Of a stretch of 49,615 nucleotides of DNA, positions 13,501-24,825 are shown one piece after another. How positions within the stretch are numbered: the first letter of the stretch is position 1; every line of letters begins with the position of its first letter. Under the pieces are notes generated by a model. The model saw nothing but the letters and a program-made list of their open reading frames with translations, made no database searches and was not told the DNA's origin. Source of the DNA: Zygophlyctis sp. KS116 (taxonomy: Eukaryota > Chytridiomycota); NCBI GenBank assembly GCA_054661495.1, contig BAAFSQ010000056.1:1-49615 (forward strand), read 5' to 3'. The position numbers and the translations under genes were made by a program.

Positions 13501-14874
13501 GCTGAAATCATTTGTCAATGGAAATATTTGCTTGAAAGCCGTTGAAGATGCAGTATTTGTTTCAAGTATGAATGAACTTGATATGAATAGACCCATTGTT
13601 GTTAAAGTGAATAGATGTGAATTTACAATTATTGAATCCATAATTTGAATGTTTGAACATTCTAATTGATTCAAATTGACACATAAACTGTTATTACTTA
13701 ATCTTACATTTTCAGAAGATCTAGAAAGATCATAGAGCGTAAAATTATCAAAATTTGAACTTGTAATGAGAGACAATGCTCCCATATAGCTGCTATTCCC
13801 ACTTTGAGAACTGACTCCAAATGTAGCTATCCCCTGTTTACGATTACAGTGATCAAATGAAAGTTTTAATTTAAGTGGGACATATTGCGACGTATTGATT
13901 AACATTCCAGAACTTTGCCCATCAGTCTAAAATAACCACAAAAACATCTACCTCATTGTTATCCATATCATATCCAAACTGTAAAGATTGAATCCATGGA
14001 AAAGTCAAGTCAATTGTTTTTGGCGCTATCGTACAAGATTGTATACTAGCCCCATTTCCCTCTATGACCCCAATCACTGGCCAAGAACTATTGAAATATT
14101 TGAAAGAAAGTTCTATTTTCCATCTATGAGATTCATACTATAATTATAAAGTGCATATTACCGTAAAATTAGATGATTGAAAATGAAAATGATGCGTTCC
14201 ATTCGATAATCCTAGTTTTGGAGCTCCGCCAATTGAAGAAAACATATCAGTTAGTAAAGTTTGAGATGTGGCGTCAGCAACATCTAATACCGATATCCAA
14301 AGAACAACATTGCCTCCACCATAAGGTTTTAGGTGTGTCGGAATAGTAGAACTTTCAGAATTCCAATCCATGGATATATTATATTCATAGCAATCTAAAC
14401 TTTATCTTAAATTTAGTTACGCTTCCTAGGTAAAACTATGAGATTAATTCCAACGATTGGAGCAGGGTATCCTAATCTTTAGTCAACAATCACTTACCTC
14501 CTTTTGTTACCCCATAAAAAATAGAACCATAGCTGCTAAATGGTTGATCATTGATTGATAATGATACATCATACTTTCCAGCTGATAACACTCTAGTTAC
14601 GCGAGAATTCCCTATAGTTTGAATGACTAGCGCTCCAATTTCAAACTTGAAATAGTAGGAAGAGGATGCATTCAGCGTCGGCAAGTATGAAGAGCTTGCA
14701 TCAAATATTATAGCTGGTTTTAAGTCTAAATGAATTACATTGTCCTTCGTAAAACGCATCATACTCACCAAAAACGTTAAGTCTCGGTAATGGATAATTT
14801 GTTCCATTCAATGTACCTAGGGAGGAAGCATGCCTAATTATCAAAACGCTCAGAATAAAAAAGGTAAACATCAT
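10596..14874 (-). CDS. CatSper auxiliary subunit (beta/gamma/delta/epsilon family)
   Basis: A single-pass membrane protein of the family that caps the CatSper calcium channel of sperm and zoospore flagella. Twelve exons, worked out by hand, close to 1325 codons with no frame conflict (introns 24-28 bases, the first 43). Seen: a signal peptide (MMFTFFILSVLII), a beta-propeller-like region with WISSDGGFSF (near 13030), cysteine-bearing late domains, then the family's most conserved block NYRPPSHLG, YNADPEKPRHND, SKSTGTYKAC (11308-11200), then YHFQIMLLD, CNLSTEFIVYV, a TM (about residues 1298-1318) and a tiny cytosolic tail. Which of beta, gamma, delta or epsilon it matches cannot be told here. 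A 33-base in-frame segment at 10788-10820 may also be an intron. Confidence 0.85.
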
Positions 14875-14959
14875 CCAGTATCGGTCGGTAAATTATTGAA
14901 AACTCCATCAGTTAGTTATTGGCACACTTGACCTACATTAAAAGCTTCCTGATTATTTG

Positions 14960-15265
14960 ATGGATGCATCACTAGTTTTCATTGATTCTCCAGAAAGAGG
15001 AACAGTTTGCATTATTTGTCATGTGCTTATTCAAGACAAAACACCTTCTAGTAAAGCTCGCCATTTAAGAACCAAGATGCATCAGAATTCAGTAAGATTA
15101 GCATTGGCACAGAGTTCAAAAGATTTATCAAAATTTGAGAATCAAGATGGCAAACAAGAGAAAAAGTCGGCAAGTGATTTAGCCAGCAATGGAGATTCTG
15201 AGAATTCTATGATTTTTTCACATTATATCAAAGACTTTGACTTTAGTAAGAGCCATGAGGAATAG
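14960..15265 (+). CDS. Small C2H2-type zinc-finger protein
   Basis: One exon, 101 residues from the ATG at 14960. Near the start it has C-I-I-C followed by a basic helix ending HLRTKMHQN, which is a C2H2 finger of the U1-like/matrin kind (Cys-x2-Cys, then His-x5-His). The rest is polar and probably unfolded. I do not recognise the family; nucleic-acid binding is inferred from the finger. Its last 23 coding bases overlap the end of the minus-strand methyltransferase gene. Confidence 0.7.
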   Translation: MDASLVFIDSPERGTVCIICHVLIQDKTPSSKARHLRTKMHQNSVRLALAQSSKDLSKFENQDGKQEKKSASDLASNGDSENSMIFSHYIKDFDFSKSHEE

Positions 15266-16416
15266 GCTTTCCAAGTAACTCTGTCATGATTTTCATTTCA
15301 TCTGTAAACCTCTGATCTTCATTTCGAACATAAAAATTCTTTACAATAGATGCATTTTGGAAATAGATAGACCATCCACAAACAAATATTGAGAATAAAG
15401 GTCCAATTTTCCCTTTTTTTCCAAATACATCAAACCTTTTAATAACATTCAACCCACTCTTCTTCGCAGCCAATTCAGTTCTCTCTATTTCAAGACTAGT
15501 CTGACAGACTATAAATCTTGCATTTTTAGATTTTGATAATAATTTAACAGCAGCATCAAAGTAGACTTCTATTCCACCTCTCAACTCGAATGAGCACATA
15601 CTACGCCCTAAAATATTAAGACTATAAAATACCAGAAATATTTGAAAAAACTCCTTCTCTTGGTATAAAGTATGGCGGTGTTCCAGTTATTAAATCAAAA
15701 GTATTCAAATCCTCTTGTATCCTTTCAATTCTATCCAAAAATCTTAAATCCCCATGATAAAGATTTACGAAAGATTCAATCCCATTTAACTTTAATGATT
15801 TAGAAGCAAGATCAATATGCCTACTTTGAGCCTCAATTGCACAAACATGATTAAATTGATCAAACAATTTCCAAGTCACCATCATTAATACAGATCCCAA
15901 TCCTGTTCCTAGATCCATGTAACGTCTTACAGGCAATGATTCTTCTAGGATAGTCTGAATAGTGAATCCGGCAGTACAAACATCATCTGTAGTAAACTTG
16001 TGCCCATCTACAAATTGAAAGATACCCCAATATCCCGACAAAGAACAAAGCATTTCATTCTCTTTAGGAATCATTCTATCATCTAGAGACTCGAGATCCC
16101 ATTCACCATTTTTAAATGGAATTCCACCCATCGGACCTGATGGCTGCCAATTATGATTAAATTTGAAAAATCTAAAACAAGTCTTTTCTCTCTGCTTTGT
16201 CTTTAGAGATTTTGGACTTCCCTTCCCATCGCAAGTTCTGCAAGGAACCAATATCAACTCTTTTCGTCCAGTTTGAACTTTTCTTGTTCGAACAAGTTTA
16301 GATCCTTCTCCCTTGCATTTCCAGCATGTGTCTAGTCTATGGCATGAGTCTGTAGAGACTTTTAAGTAGTCCAGTTCAACCAATGGGCTGTCCAGTTCAA
16401 CGAATGGGCTGTCCAT
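15243..16416 (-). CDS. TrmN6-like N6-adenine methyltransferase with DnaJ-type zinc motif
   Basis: Two exons (16416-15633 and 15607-15243; intron 25 bases) give 382 residues. The C-terminal half is a class I SAM methyltransferase: DLGTGLGSVL binds SAM, NLYHGDLR is motif III, and TGTPPYFIP is the catalytic (N/D/T)PPY loop of N6-amino methylases. It is closest in pattern to TrmN6/YfiC enzymes that act on tRNA adenine. Upstream lies CWKCKGEG and, after about 23 residues, CRTCDGKG, the double CxxCxGxG motif of the DnaJ zinc domain. I chose the start at 16416; Mets at 16463 or 16497 would run into the opposite gene. The substrate is not known. Confidence 0.82.
16369..16410 (-). repeat. 21-base tandem duplication in the methyltransferase N-terminus
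   Basis: Two copies of GTCCAGTTCAACCAATGGGC and its near-identical partner (one base differs) stand in tandem just inside the start of the minus-strand methyltransferase. They encode the repeat FVELDSP/LVELDYL. The copies are almost identical, so the duplication is recent, and the length is in frame. Confidence 0.8.
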
Positions 16417-16476
16417 CTTTTGGTTGAAAGAAAACAAATAAACCCCTCTACACTGTTTGGCCATCAACGGCACAAG

Positions 16477-17712
16477 ATGCACAATAATATTCAACAACTC
16501 ATTCTTAATACCTTTAATACAATCGGTAAATCAGGAAAGCCGGCTAAAGATCAGTTTACAGTGCTGGCAGGATTAGTCGTCGGAGATCAAGTAGTTGCAT
16601 TGGGAACTGGACTAAGTTGTAGAAATCATTTACAATTAAGTGATCAAGGGGATATTGTTAATGATTGTCATGCGGAAGTATTATGTATTAGATCTTTTAG
16701 AGCATTCCTATATCATCAAATGTTTGCAGCAATCAAGTCGGAAAATAGCATTCTAGAGTGGAATCCATCTGCGGCTTATCCATTCAGACTTGTAAAAGGC
16801 TTAGAATTGGATCTTTATATATCTCAGGCTCCTTGTGGAGATGCATCAATGGATATTTTAGAAGATCGCCAGTCTGAACAAGAGATATTAGACAATAGAA
16901 ATAATGTATTAAATGCTCAAAATATGAATAATTCAGTCAATCAATTACTACCAAATGAAAATATTAGTGGAATAGTTCATAGAGGAAGAATGGATTATTC
17001 AATAAGGGGTGTTGCACGTACAAAACCAGGAAGAATAGATTCAATTCCTACTTTAAGTATGTCATGTAGTGATAAAATTCTATTATGGAGTATGATTGGT
17101 GTATCTGGGGCTTTATTATCTCTACTAATAGAACCGATTTATATTTCTTCAATAACTGTTGCTGATGGAGTTATAGAGGATTTGGAAGACTCATTTAGGT
17201 CTAGAAGAGTAAATATATTCACTAGTTATAATCACAAAAAGAGAAAAATCGATGATGACTTTGGAGAAAGATCACCATTTATAGAATATTTTAAATCTGG
17301 GATTCCTAAAATCTATTCATGTACGCAAGAATTCAAATTTAGTTGGTCACAATCTCAGTCTAGTCCATGTCTTTCATCTATAATTTGGAATCCAATTGAT
17401 GGATCACAGGTTCTTGATGTTCGAGGAATGAAATTAGGAACATCTAAAAAAAATTCTAAAAAAGTCTTTTCATTTGTTTGTAATCTGGAACTTTTTACTA
17501 GATTCTCTAAACTAATTGCACTTTTAAGTCAAGAGGAATATCTCGGAAAGTCAGACTTTAATTTACTCAATCTAAATCAAAAAGATTGTGAATCATATTT
17601 GGATTTTAAAATTCAAAATTCAAAATATCAAAAAGCAAAAGACATTGCAGTAAAGCAAGGAGTCAAAGGTTGGATACGTAAGAACCCTAAATGGACCGAC
17701 TTTAAGATCTGA
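16477..17712 (+). CDS. TAD1: tRNA-specific adenosine deaminase 1 (Tad1/ADAT1)
   Basis: Deaminates adenosine 37 of tRNA-Ala to inosine. It is one uninterrupted exon of 411 residues, rare in this window. The three zinc-site parts of the A-deamin domain are seen: NDCHAEV (His and catalytic Glu), QAPCGDASMD (Cys) and SMSCSDKI (Cys). The family block KPGRIDSIPTLSMS precedes the last. The start at 16477 (MHNNIQQLILNTFN) fits the family better than in-frame extension upstream. It is divergent from the methyltransferase, with only about 60 bases between the two starts, so both promoters share that gap. Confidence 0.92.
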   Translation: MHNNIQQLILNTFNTIGKSGKPAKDQFTVLAGLVVGDQVVALGTGLSCRNHLQLSDQGDIVNDCHAEVLCIRSFRAFLYHQMFAAIKSENSILEWNPSAAYPFRLVKGLELDLYISQAPCGDASMDILEDRQSEQEILDNRNNVLNAQNMNNSVNQLLPNENISGIVHRGRMDYSIRGVARTKPGRIDSIPTLSMSCSDKILLWSMIGVSGALLSLLIEPIYISSITVADGVIEDLEDSFRSRRVNIFTSYNHKKRKIDDDFGERSPFIEYFKSGIPKIYSCTQEFKFSWSQSQSSPCLSSIIWNPIDGSQVLDVRGMKLGTSKKNSKKVFSFVCNLELFTRFSKLIALLSQEEYLGKSDFNLLNLNQKDCESYLDFKIQNSKYQKAKDIAVKQGVKGWIRKNPKWTDFKI

Positions 17713-17837
17713 AAGAGATTTGTGCGATTAATGTAGAAATTAAATAAATAGACTCATTGACCTTATTTAAGTTGCAGCAAGAGAACAATTGAATTTACAG
17801 CAAAGAATTTTTCCGAAAGTTTGTAAATCGTCTGAAA

Positions 17838-18904
17838 ATGGAACTTGTCCCCGATGAAAACCTCACTTATCTGCAAGGCCCCTCTTATATTCTAGTAATT
17901 TTAGCAACTGCATTACTATCGTATCTATTGTTATTACTCTTTTGGACTATAAACTCTTTAAAACATAGAAATGCTTTAAAAAGAAACTTGTTACACCGGA
18001 CATTAACAACGCTCTTCATTCTAAATCTGATAATTCACGCCTTTGGCCTAGGAGTCATTGTATGGATAGAAACTCAAGATACCGATGATGTTTATATTTG
18101 GGGCATGACTGCACTCGATGCATATGCTTTAATGAAACTATTTCTAATTACAAGTTTATTTATTGTTAAAGTATTAATATCTCGTGGATGGTGCATTACA
18201 AAAGAATCAGATTCATTAAATCAATTGGATCGACAATTACTATTTTTACAAACTTTGGGAATTGCTTTTGCTAACGTCCTTGCTACTAATTACATTAATA
18301 AAATAGCCGTGGTAATTTATTTAACTAATGCAAGATTTCTCTAGTTCTAATTTACTCTGTTATATTTCGTGTATTAATTATTTCTGTTGATCAGATTTGT
18401 AGATCTTTACGACTAGAGATTGAAGGATTACATAATTCAATGATTAGCCGTAATATACCGGTAAATTATTTTATCTAATTTAAAGACTGTTTTAATAGAT
18501 TCTATCAAATTCCGTAAAAAGACACTAACAAGATTCAAATGGTGCCTAATAACCTATTATATACTTTTGGTAGTCTCTAGATCCTTGACATTCTTTCTGT
18601 CTCCAATTTGGATTTTGGGCTCAGAAAGTCTTTTGTACATTTTCAGCATTGGAACCTTGGCAATTTTATTTTCTAAAAGATCATCTCCAATCATCAAAGT
18701 CTCATCTATTCAAGGTCAGATACAATTCTCTGTTCAAGATGAAAATATAGAAACGCTTGGAGAATTATTAACAGCATCTGTAAATTTCCAATTGGTTTTT
18801 AATTTTAGGATGCAAATCGACTCTTATCCATGTCCGATAAAAAATATTATGTAGTTCAAGACACTAATCATGATCTTGGTCTAGCAACTCTAAATTTCTT
18901 GTAA
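17838..18904 (+). CDS. Seven-span membrane protein of unknown function
   Basis: Four exons (17838-18311, 18335-18460, 18486-18779, 18809-18904) with introns of 23, 25 and 29 bases close to 329 residues. The 23-base intron is the shortest seen in this window. Hydrophobic spans lie at about residues 17-38, 55-80, 93-118, 138-156, 158-175, 215-232 and 238-256, followed by a soluble tail of some 70 residues. There is no signal peptide. Seven spans with an outside N-terminus suggest a GPCR-like or Pth11/GOST-like layout, but I see no diagnostic motif and do not claim a receptor. Confidence 0.65.
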
Positions 18905-18949
18905 ATTTCATATGGTGTCATATCAAAATATTTTTTTTCTAATGCAATC

Positions 18950-20698
18950 ATGTATGTACATGGTTATAGTTTGCTGAGAGTAAGACAAGAATACGCGCTT
19001 TTCATGAAATCCACCGTATTAGAAGAGAATCTGGACGATAATTACGAACCGACAACCTTGGAAATACATGAATATGCTAGATTTCTAGGAATGGATCCAG
19101 ACGAAGATAAAGACTTGCTATGGATAGCCAAAGAGTCTCTTAAAGCTCCACTGCCAGAGAACTGGAAGCCTTGTCAGACTGACGAAGGAGACATTTATTA
19201 CTTTAATTTTAAAAGTGGAGAGAGTTTGTGGGATCATCCTTGTGATAATCACTACAGAGAACTCTTTAAAAGAGAAAAGACTAAAAACACTAAAAATGAA
19301 ACAATCCAAGAGTCTAAAGGAGTCACTAAAATCTCAAATTCTCCTCTTGCTCCAATAATCTCAAATAGGAATATTTCAAATGATTCTCAAAGGAAAACTG
19401 GAGAATCTCTTCCTGCTATTACTAGTCTTCAACTAAAGGATTTGAATCAAGAAGACAAGAAACTTGCAGGACTCCTTAAATTGAAATCAAATGCTAGTAT
19501 TTCTGCACTTTCTCCAATTAAAGTTGGACAAGGAGAGGAGATGAATCAAGGAAATTTAGGAAGAGAGTTGGAAGAGGTTAAGCTGGAAAATTCACTAGAA
19601 ATTCAAAAAATTAAAGATAAACATTTAGAGGCTAAAAGGGAATTAGAGCTGTTGCAGGAAAAGGAATTAAAGAGTCTCGAGAAAGATTTAGAAATGCGAA
19701 AACTAGAGATTAAAGAGAAATTAGGAAAAGAATATCTTGATTATGATTTAGAAAAGGAGAAAAATAAGCTGTTGGATAGTCAAGAATGTGAATTAAAGAG
19801 ATTTGAAAGGGATTTGAAAGAAAAATTAGAGACTGAAAGAAAGAAACTGCTTTTAGAGTTTGAAAGAGAATTAGAGGAAAAACTGGAATTTGAAAAAAGA
19901 GAATTAAAAGAAAGATTTGAGACAGAGAAGGAACTAGTATTAAAAGAAAAATTGGAGTCTGAAAGAAAAGACTATGAACTAGTATTAAAAGAAAAATTTG
20001 AAACAGAAAGAAAAGACTATGAACGAGAATTAAAAGAAAAATTGGAGTCAGAAAAAAAGAAACTACTTTTAGATTATGAAAATGCAGTTCAGCATGAATC
20101 ACATAAACTAAAAGAGGCTGAAATTCATGTCAGAAATACAATCAATGAATCTCCAAAGACCTCAATAACCGACACTTTAGAGTTTAAAAATCAACAATTT
20201 CCACAAACCAATAATTTTGGTAAATGTAGATTTTTAATTTAACTAGACCAACTTCTTTACAATTGTAATCAGATTTTAGACAATCAGACAATACCATTTA
20301 CAGATTTAACTGAATTGTCACAAAAGAAAAGTGATGATGATGATTTTATAGCGCAACTAAAAATGAAATTATCTAATTATACTAGTTACGCTTCTAAATC
20401 TTTGGGTAACAATACTTCAAAGTCTCCTAAAGATGCTGAAACTCAACAAGTTGAAAACAAAAATCACGCAACCAAGATATCCCTAATTGAAAGCAACGAT
20501 TCGGCTATTTTAGACTATCTAAAGAAAGTAAAGGAAAGAAACTTTTTAGATGCATCGACCTTATCTCGGTATGTGCAGTCGATTAACTTTAGTCATGTCT
20601 TACCCGATCAAATCAGGAAAAAGACTGCTTACATTTCCTCAAGATCAAAATGGATGGCTGAAATTCAACACCAAGAAGAATATTTAAGAAAGTTTTAA
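18950..20698 (+). CDS. CEP164-like WW and coiled-coil protein
   Basis: CEP164 sits on distal appendages of the basal body and is needed for docking it to the membrane. The N-terminus has the family's helical block NYEPTTLEIHEYARFLGMD then EDKDLLWIAKESLKAPLP, followed by a WW domain (residues about 68-100) with WKPC, GDIYYFNF, GESLWDHPCD and HYREL. Residues 200-390 are a charged coiled coil built of imperfect EKLE/ER repeats. Two exons (18950-20219, 20247-20698; intron 27 bases) give 573 residues, much shorter than animal CEP164 (over 1400). The start could also be the Met at 19004, which gives a more family-like N-terminus. It overlaps the end of BRCA2 by 4 bases. Confidence 0.88.
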
Positions 20699-23600
20699 TC
20701 CTTTTGATCTAAATGCTGTAAAACTTGTAACAGTCGATTTTGAGAATTTCCTACAGAAGAAGAGGTTGAATCAGTTGTTTTTGGGCTTGAACAAAACTCA
20801 TTCCAAAAGCGATCTTCTGCATCTAATAAAGTATCATCAGAAATGTAAGAAGCAGAGACTAAGAGATTTTCTCCTTGTGCATTAGGCAGAGGCCGCTGAT
20901 TAGCAGATGATAAAGAAGTCTTTGGTTTCATGTCCCTAAAGTCCCACATTCAGTTTGGGAGCGGAGATGGCAAAATGATCTAAACGCCTAAACAGAAAGT
21001 CAAGATTCAATTATATAGAATTACTTAAAATTGTAATCGTAGCTGGGAATTCTAAATGAAATTGATATTTGGAATCTACAATCAATGGTTTCCCAGTCAG
21101 ATTTTTTAATATGTAAAAACTTGACTTCTAAATATTATAGAAAATCAGTTACCAAGCACTTTTTTTTGAATGGAAAGTAAGAGTCTCGATATAGGATTCC
21201 TATAGAACCAGATCCATCTTTGGCAGTAATACATTGAGAGAATTTCTTTATGCGTGTATTATCTTCATCATACACGATATCTAAAATTAAGATGTTACAA
21301 TTACCTAAAACTTCAAAAATAACGTCTATGCAATTAAATGAATTAATCTCTGAAAAATATCCCATTTTTCTGGGAGAATACAAGGTTTGAATGTTTTGAT
21401 CACAGGGAAAATCTAAAAAGGAATTGGTTCTGGCTGAAATATTTGTAATCCCCAACCTTTTTCCATCAGAGTTTACTTTATAAATCTAAAGTTAAATCGT
21501 TCAATTTACTTTAAATCGGTTTCCTTCATGTACTTGATCAAGGAAATCATCTCCTGGATTCCATACTGTTAAATTTGCATACGATAATTGATTAATATCT
21601 AGATTAAATGGAGGATAATCAGTCACTTTAAGTAATAAAAGTCTTGAAACTTTTCTTTTAGGGACAATTTCCTAATTTATTAATAGCAAATATTTACCTC
21701 TATTTCTTCACAGAGTTCTTTCTGAATTGTTTGTATGAAATCAGGAGAATATTTTTCATCATATCCTTTGGTTTTTATATCGGCCAACTTTTGAAACTCA
21801 TTTTGGTATTTTCTCGTCCAAATATCTTGAGCTTGCTCGTTTTCTTCAATGATAAGAAATCGTTTCTGGCCGTCTGACAATATTTCAAAATAGCGAATCG
21901 GATAAATACGATGAATTAAAATGTCTATACAGGGAATTTGACCTCCATCATTAACAATTTTTGATAGTCCAATTGTAAAACACGGAGAAGGTTGAAATCC
22001 TATTAGTTAAACAACATGAATTAGTACCTAGGCGGGTATGCCATCTCGCTCTTCTAGTTCCATTACAAGAAACAGATAACTGAGTTTGATCAGAAACGTC
22101 CAAAGGTGAGCAAGCTTCCAATTGTCCGACGACCTACTTATTACAATATATGAAGTTTACCGATGCCCCACATATATGAAGCTTCTGTCCCTGGAAAATT
22201 CTTTTTAATTTCACAAATTCTTGGAGCGGTTGATCAAGCTTCGCTTTTATTCTGTACCATCCATCAGACAAATATACAGATAAATCAAAAATTAACTTTT
22301 ATAAAAAATGTACCTTTATCAATAAGCTGCACGTAGAGAACCAAATGTCTGCTGGGAACATCATCTTTCTCTAAAATACATTTGAGCGCCGATCTTTTTG
22401 GAATATTTACTTCAGTGTCATAACTTAGGATTAAAAAGTTCAATTCACTAACCGATAACGCAGTTGGCCTAATATGTGCTGTGAACTCCAATAAAGTTCC
22501 AAAAATCTCGGGAAAAATCTTACTGTACACGCTGTTTTGAAAATAATATAATGATAATGATTCTTGACCCAATTAATTGTTGCTAAAGATTCCAAAGCAC
22601 CAAACTTAATCAATTCTTCACGATAAAGTTCCATTGTCCACTGAGTATTTTCATCTTTTTCAAAGCAGAAATCGAAATTATGCGTTAAAATTTTAAAAAC
22701 AGAATCAGGCCTTTAATTAGTCAACTTTGAGATGTACATAGAATTAGTATCAGGCATGTTTCTATTTAAATTTCCTAATGAACCAATATAAATCCTTTCG
22801 GGATTAGTTTTGAGTTCCACTAATTCATTTAATTTGGCGGGTTTTGTAACAATATTCGAGGGCTTTTTGATGGAGAGTAGAGATCTCCCAACATCCGATC
22901 GTTTAGTTGGTCTTGATGGAGTTTTAAATCTTTGTGTGGAAGGCAATGCAAATTTTTGTTTAGATGAAAGTAGTGATGGTGTTTTGAATGCTCTCTTTTT
23001 ATCGGCGCCATGCGGTTTTGAGATGTTATTTAAATAACTGTCGTTTGATTTCATTCCAATTGGATCTTTTCGACTATTATCTGGATTAACTGGAGTATTT
23101 TCGATTTTACTTGGCTTTCTTTCACTAAATAAATTATGCCTTGTTAAAAACCTTTCAGATATCAATTCATGGGATCTTTTTCGCGCTGTTTCAGATATGG
23201 CCGGTAAGGGGGTGCCTCTAGCGCTATTAAATCCCAAAGTCGGCTTTCCGGATGTTATTTGGTCACTGCTATATATTATATGACTGAAATTATCACCTGG
23301 ATTCAAAAAGAAATGACTGCGCCTTTATTCTGGCCGACTCTGATATTTCTGGGAGTGGAGTGCCTCTTGCACTGCTAAATCCAGACGAAAAAGTCACAGT
23401 AGGTTTTTTAGTTTCCGCTGCTGTGAATGCTTCATTGCTGATTGTTAATCTACTTAAATATTACTTTTCGCATGAAAGGATGGATTTTGCCCTTTCTCGG
23501 GCCACATCCGATATTTCTCGCAATTTCCCACCGCTAGCGCTCATGAAACCAATCTTTGAGCTTTTAACGTTTCCCGAATTTATATTTGGAGTAAATTTTG

Positions 23601-24774
23601 CATTTCTGGAAGTAATTATATCAATTCAAATCTTACTCTACTAAAACGCTTGATCTACTAGATTCCTCCTGTTTGTCTTTATCCAATTGTGATATTTTCC
23701 CTTCACTATTATAATCAATGTTGGATTCAAAAAGCTCTGATAATGGTTTTGGTTTCTCTTTATCAACAGATCCACCGCAAACCCCCACAAAAGCTGGATC
23801 TTCATTGGTGATTTCCTTATCATTATCATACTTTCTTATGAACTGACTCATTTGATCAACCTGATGCAGTACTGATTGACTAAATTCATTTTTTGAAGAA
23901 AAAAAATCTTGTGAATCTAGTGGAATATTGACATTTTCGTCCGATTCTAAAACATTTTGGTTTGAATTATGAATTTGAGACATCATTTCACCAAATGTGA
24001 TTTCTCTTTGGCTATTTTTACTATTATATTCAGAATTTCCATCTTCAATCGGCTAAAAATTAATTACAAATATGTTACTTCTATATCTTGCTCTCCCCTT
24101 TCTGATACAGAGTTCGCACTCTCTTCAATTTCATCTACAATATCTTTAAGATCGTCCTCTATTTTTTTTGGATGGCGCTCATCATTTGCTTGAATTATTG
24201 TAGATCCAGGTCCAGTTCCCTTAGAACAATCATCCTTGCTAACCGTCGTTCTTCTCTCAACTGTTGGCTGCATAGTCTTTAAGAATCTAGACATTGACAA
24301 TCTAGGAGTAGAATATGAAGATAAATCTATCCTTTTACATGGAGATGTAGATACTAAATGGTCTAGACTGTCCAATGCAACATCGCGCGATCTAATAAAT
24401 GATTTCTGGGTCGGCGTATCATTAGAACTAACAATATCAGAGTCGACAATTCTTCTTGTTTTAGGAGTATTATTCGATCTTTGATCAATGTCTGGAAAGT
24501 CTTCGCTTAAAAGCATCGAGACTTCACAGGCATCAATCTCAAAGGATTCATTAGGATTCCTCTGTATTTTACTCTGATGTATGAATGATGGTGGAGTTTC
24601 AAAACTAAAGTCTGTTTTCCTTAACTCGTTGGCAATTTGATGTGGCGATTTAATATCGTCAAGCATTGGAGTTTCCAACAATTTATTCCATTGCACGATT
24701 GAAGTTTTTCTAATTGTGGACGCTGATGGGTCAGAACGAATATTGGCCAGTCGTGCAGGTGTATAATGGCTCAT
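20695..24774 (-). CDS. BRCA2: BRCA2 homologue with three BRC repeats and OB folds
   Basis: Loads Rad51 onto DNA during homologous recombination. About 16 exons can be joined. N-terminal 400 residues are polar and unfolded. Three BRC repeats follow (see separate entry). The helical domain has NWVKNHYHYIIFK, KTAC, RFFP, ILGQLRYRYDTEV and RSALKCILEKDD. OB1 has SDGWYRIKAKLDQPL, ACSPLDVSD and NGTRRARWHTRLGFQ, then PCIDILIHRIYPIRY; OB2 has VTDYPPFNLDINQLSYANL and GNRFKIY; OB3 follows, and the tower insert is small. DSS1, its known partner, lies at 42627. An apparent frame break near 22440 vanishes with a 29-base GTTAGT intron; a 37-base intron near 22285 and a 28-base intron near 20920 are less certain. 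Confidence 0.92.
23160..23550 (-). repeat. Three BRC repeats (Rad51-binding) in BRCA2
   Basis: Reading on the minus strand, repeat 1 (23550-23477) is GFMSASGGKLREISDVARER, repeat 2 (23382-23308) is GFSSARGTPLPEISESARIK and repeat 3 (23234-23160) is GFNSARGTPLPAISETARKR. Each keeps the GF-x-S-A core that mimics the Rad51 self-association motif and the second helical part with alanines. Repeats 2 and 3 are near copies of each other (GTPLP shared) and sit in separate exons, so exon duplication is likely. Introns cut between each pair. Confidence 0.9.
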
Positions 24775-24825
24775 AAACTAAAAGAATTATTATATGCTCC
24801 TACACCATCTCCAATTGTTTCTATA

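Noticed and set aside
16420-16497. Longer N-termini for the methyltransferase and Tad1 genes
   Set aside because: Both would overlap on opposite strands and neither extension looks like its family.
22440-22580. An apparent one-base frameshift in the BRCA2 helical domain
   Set aside because: A 29-base intron with donor GTTAGT joins QLRYR to YDTEV and gives the family sequence, so no frameshift is needed.
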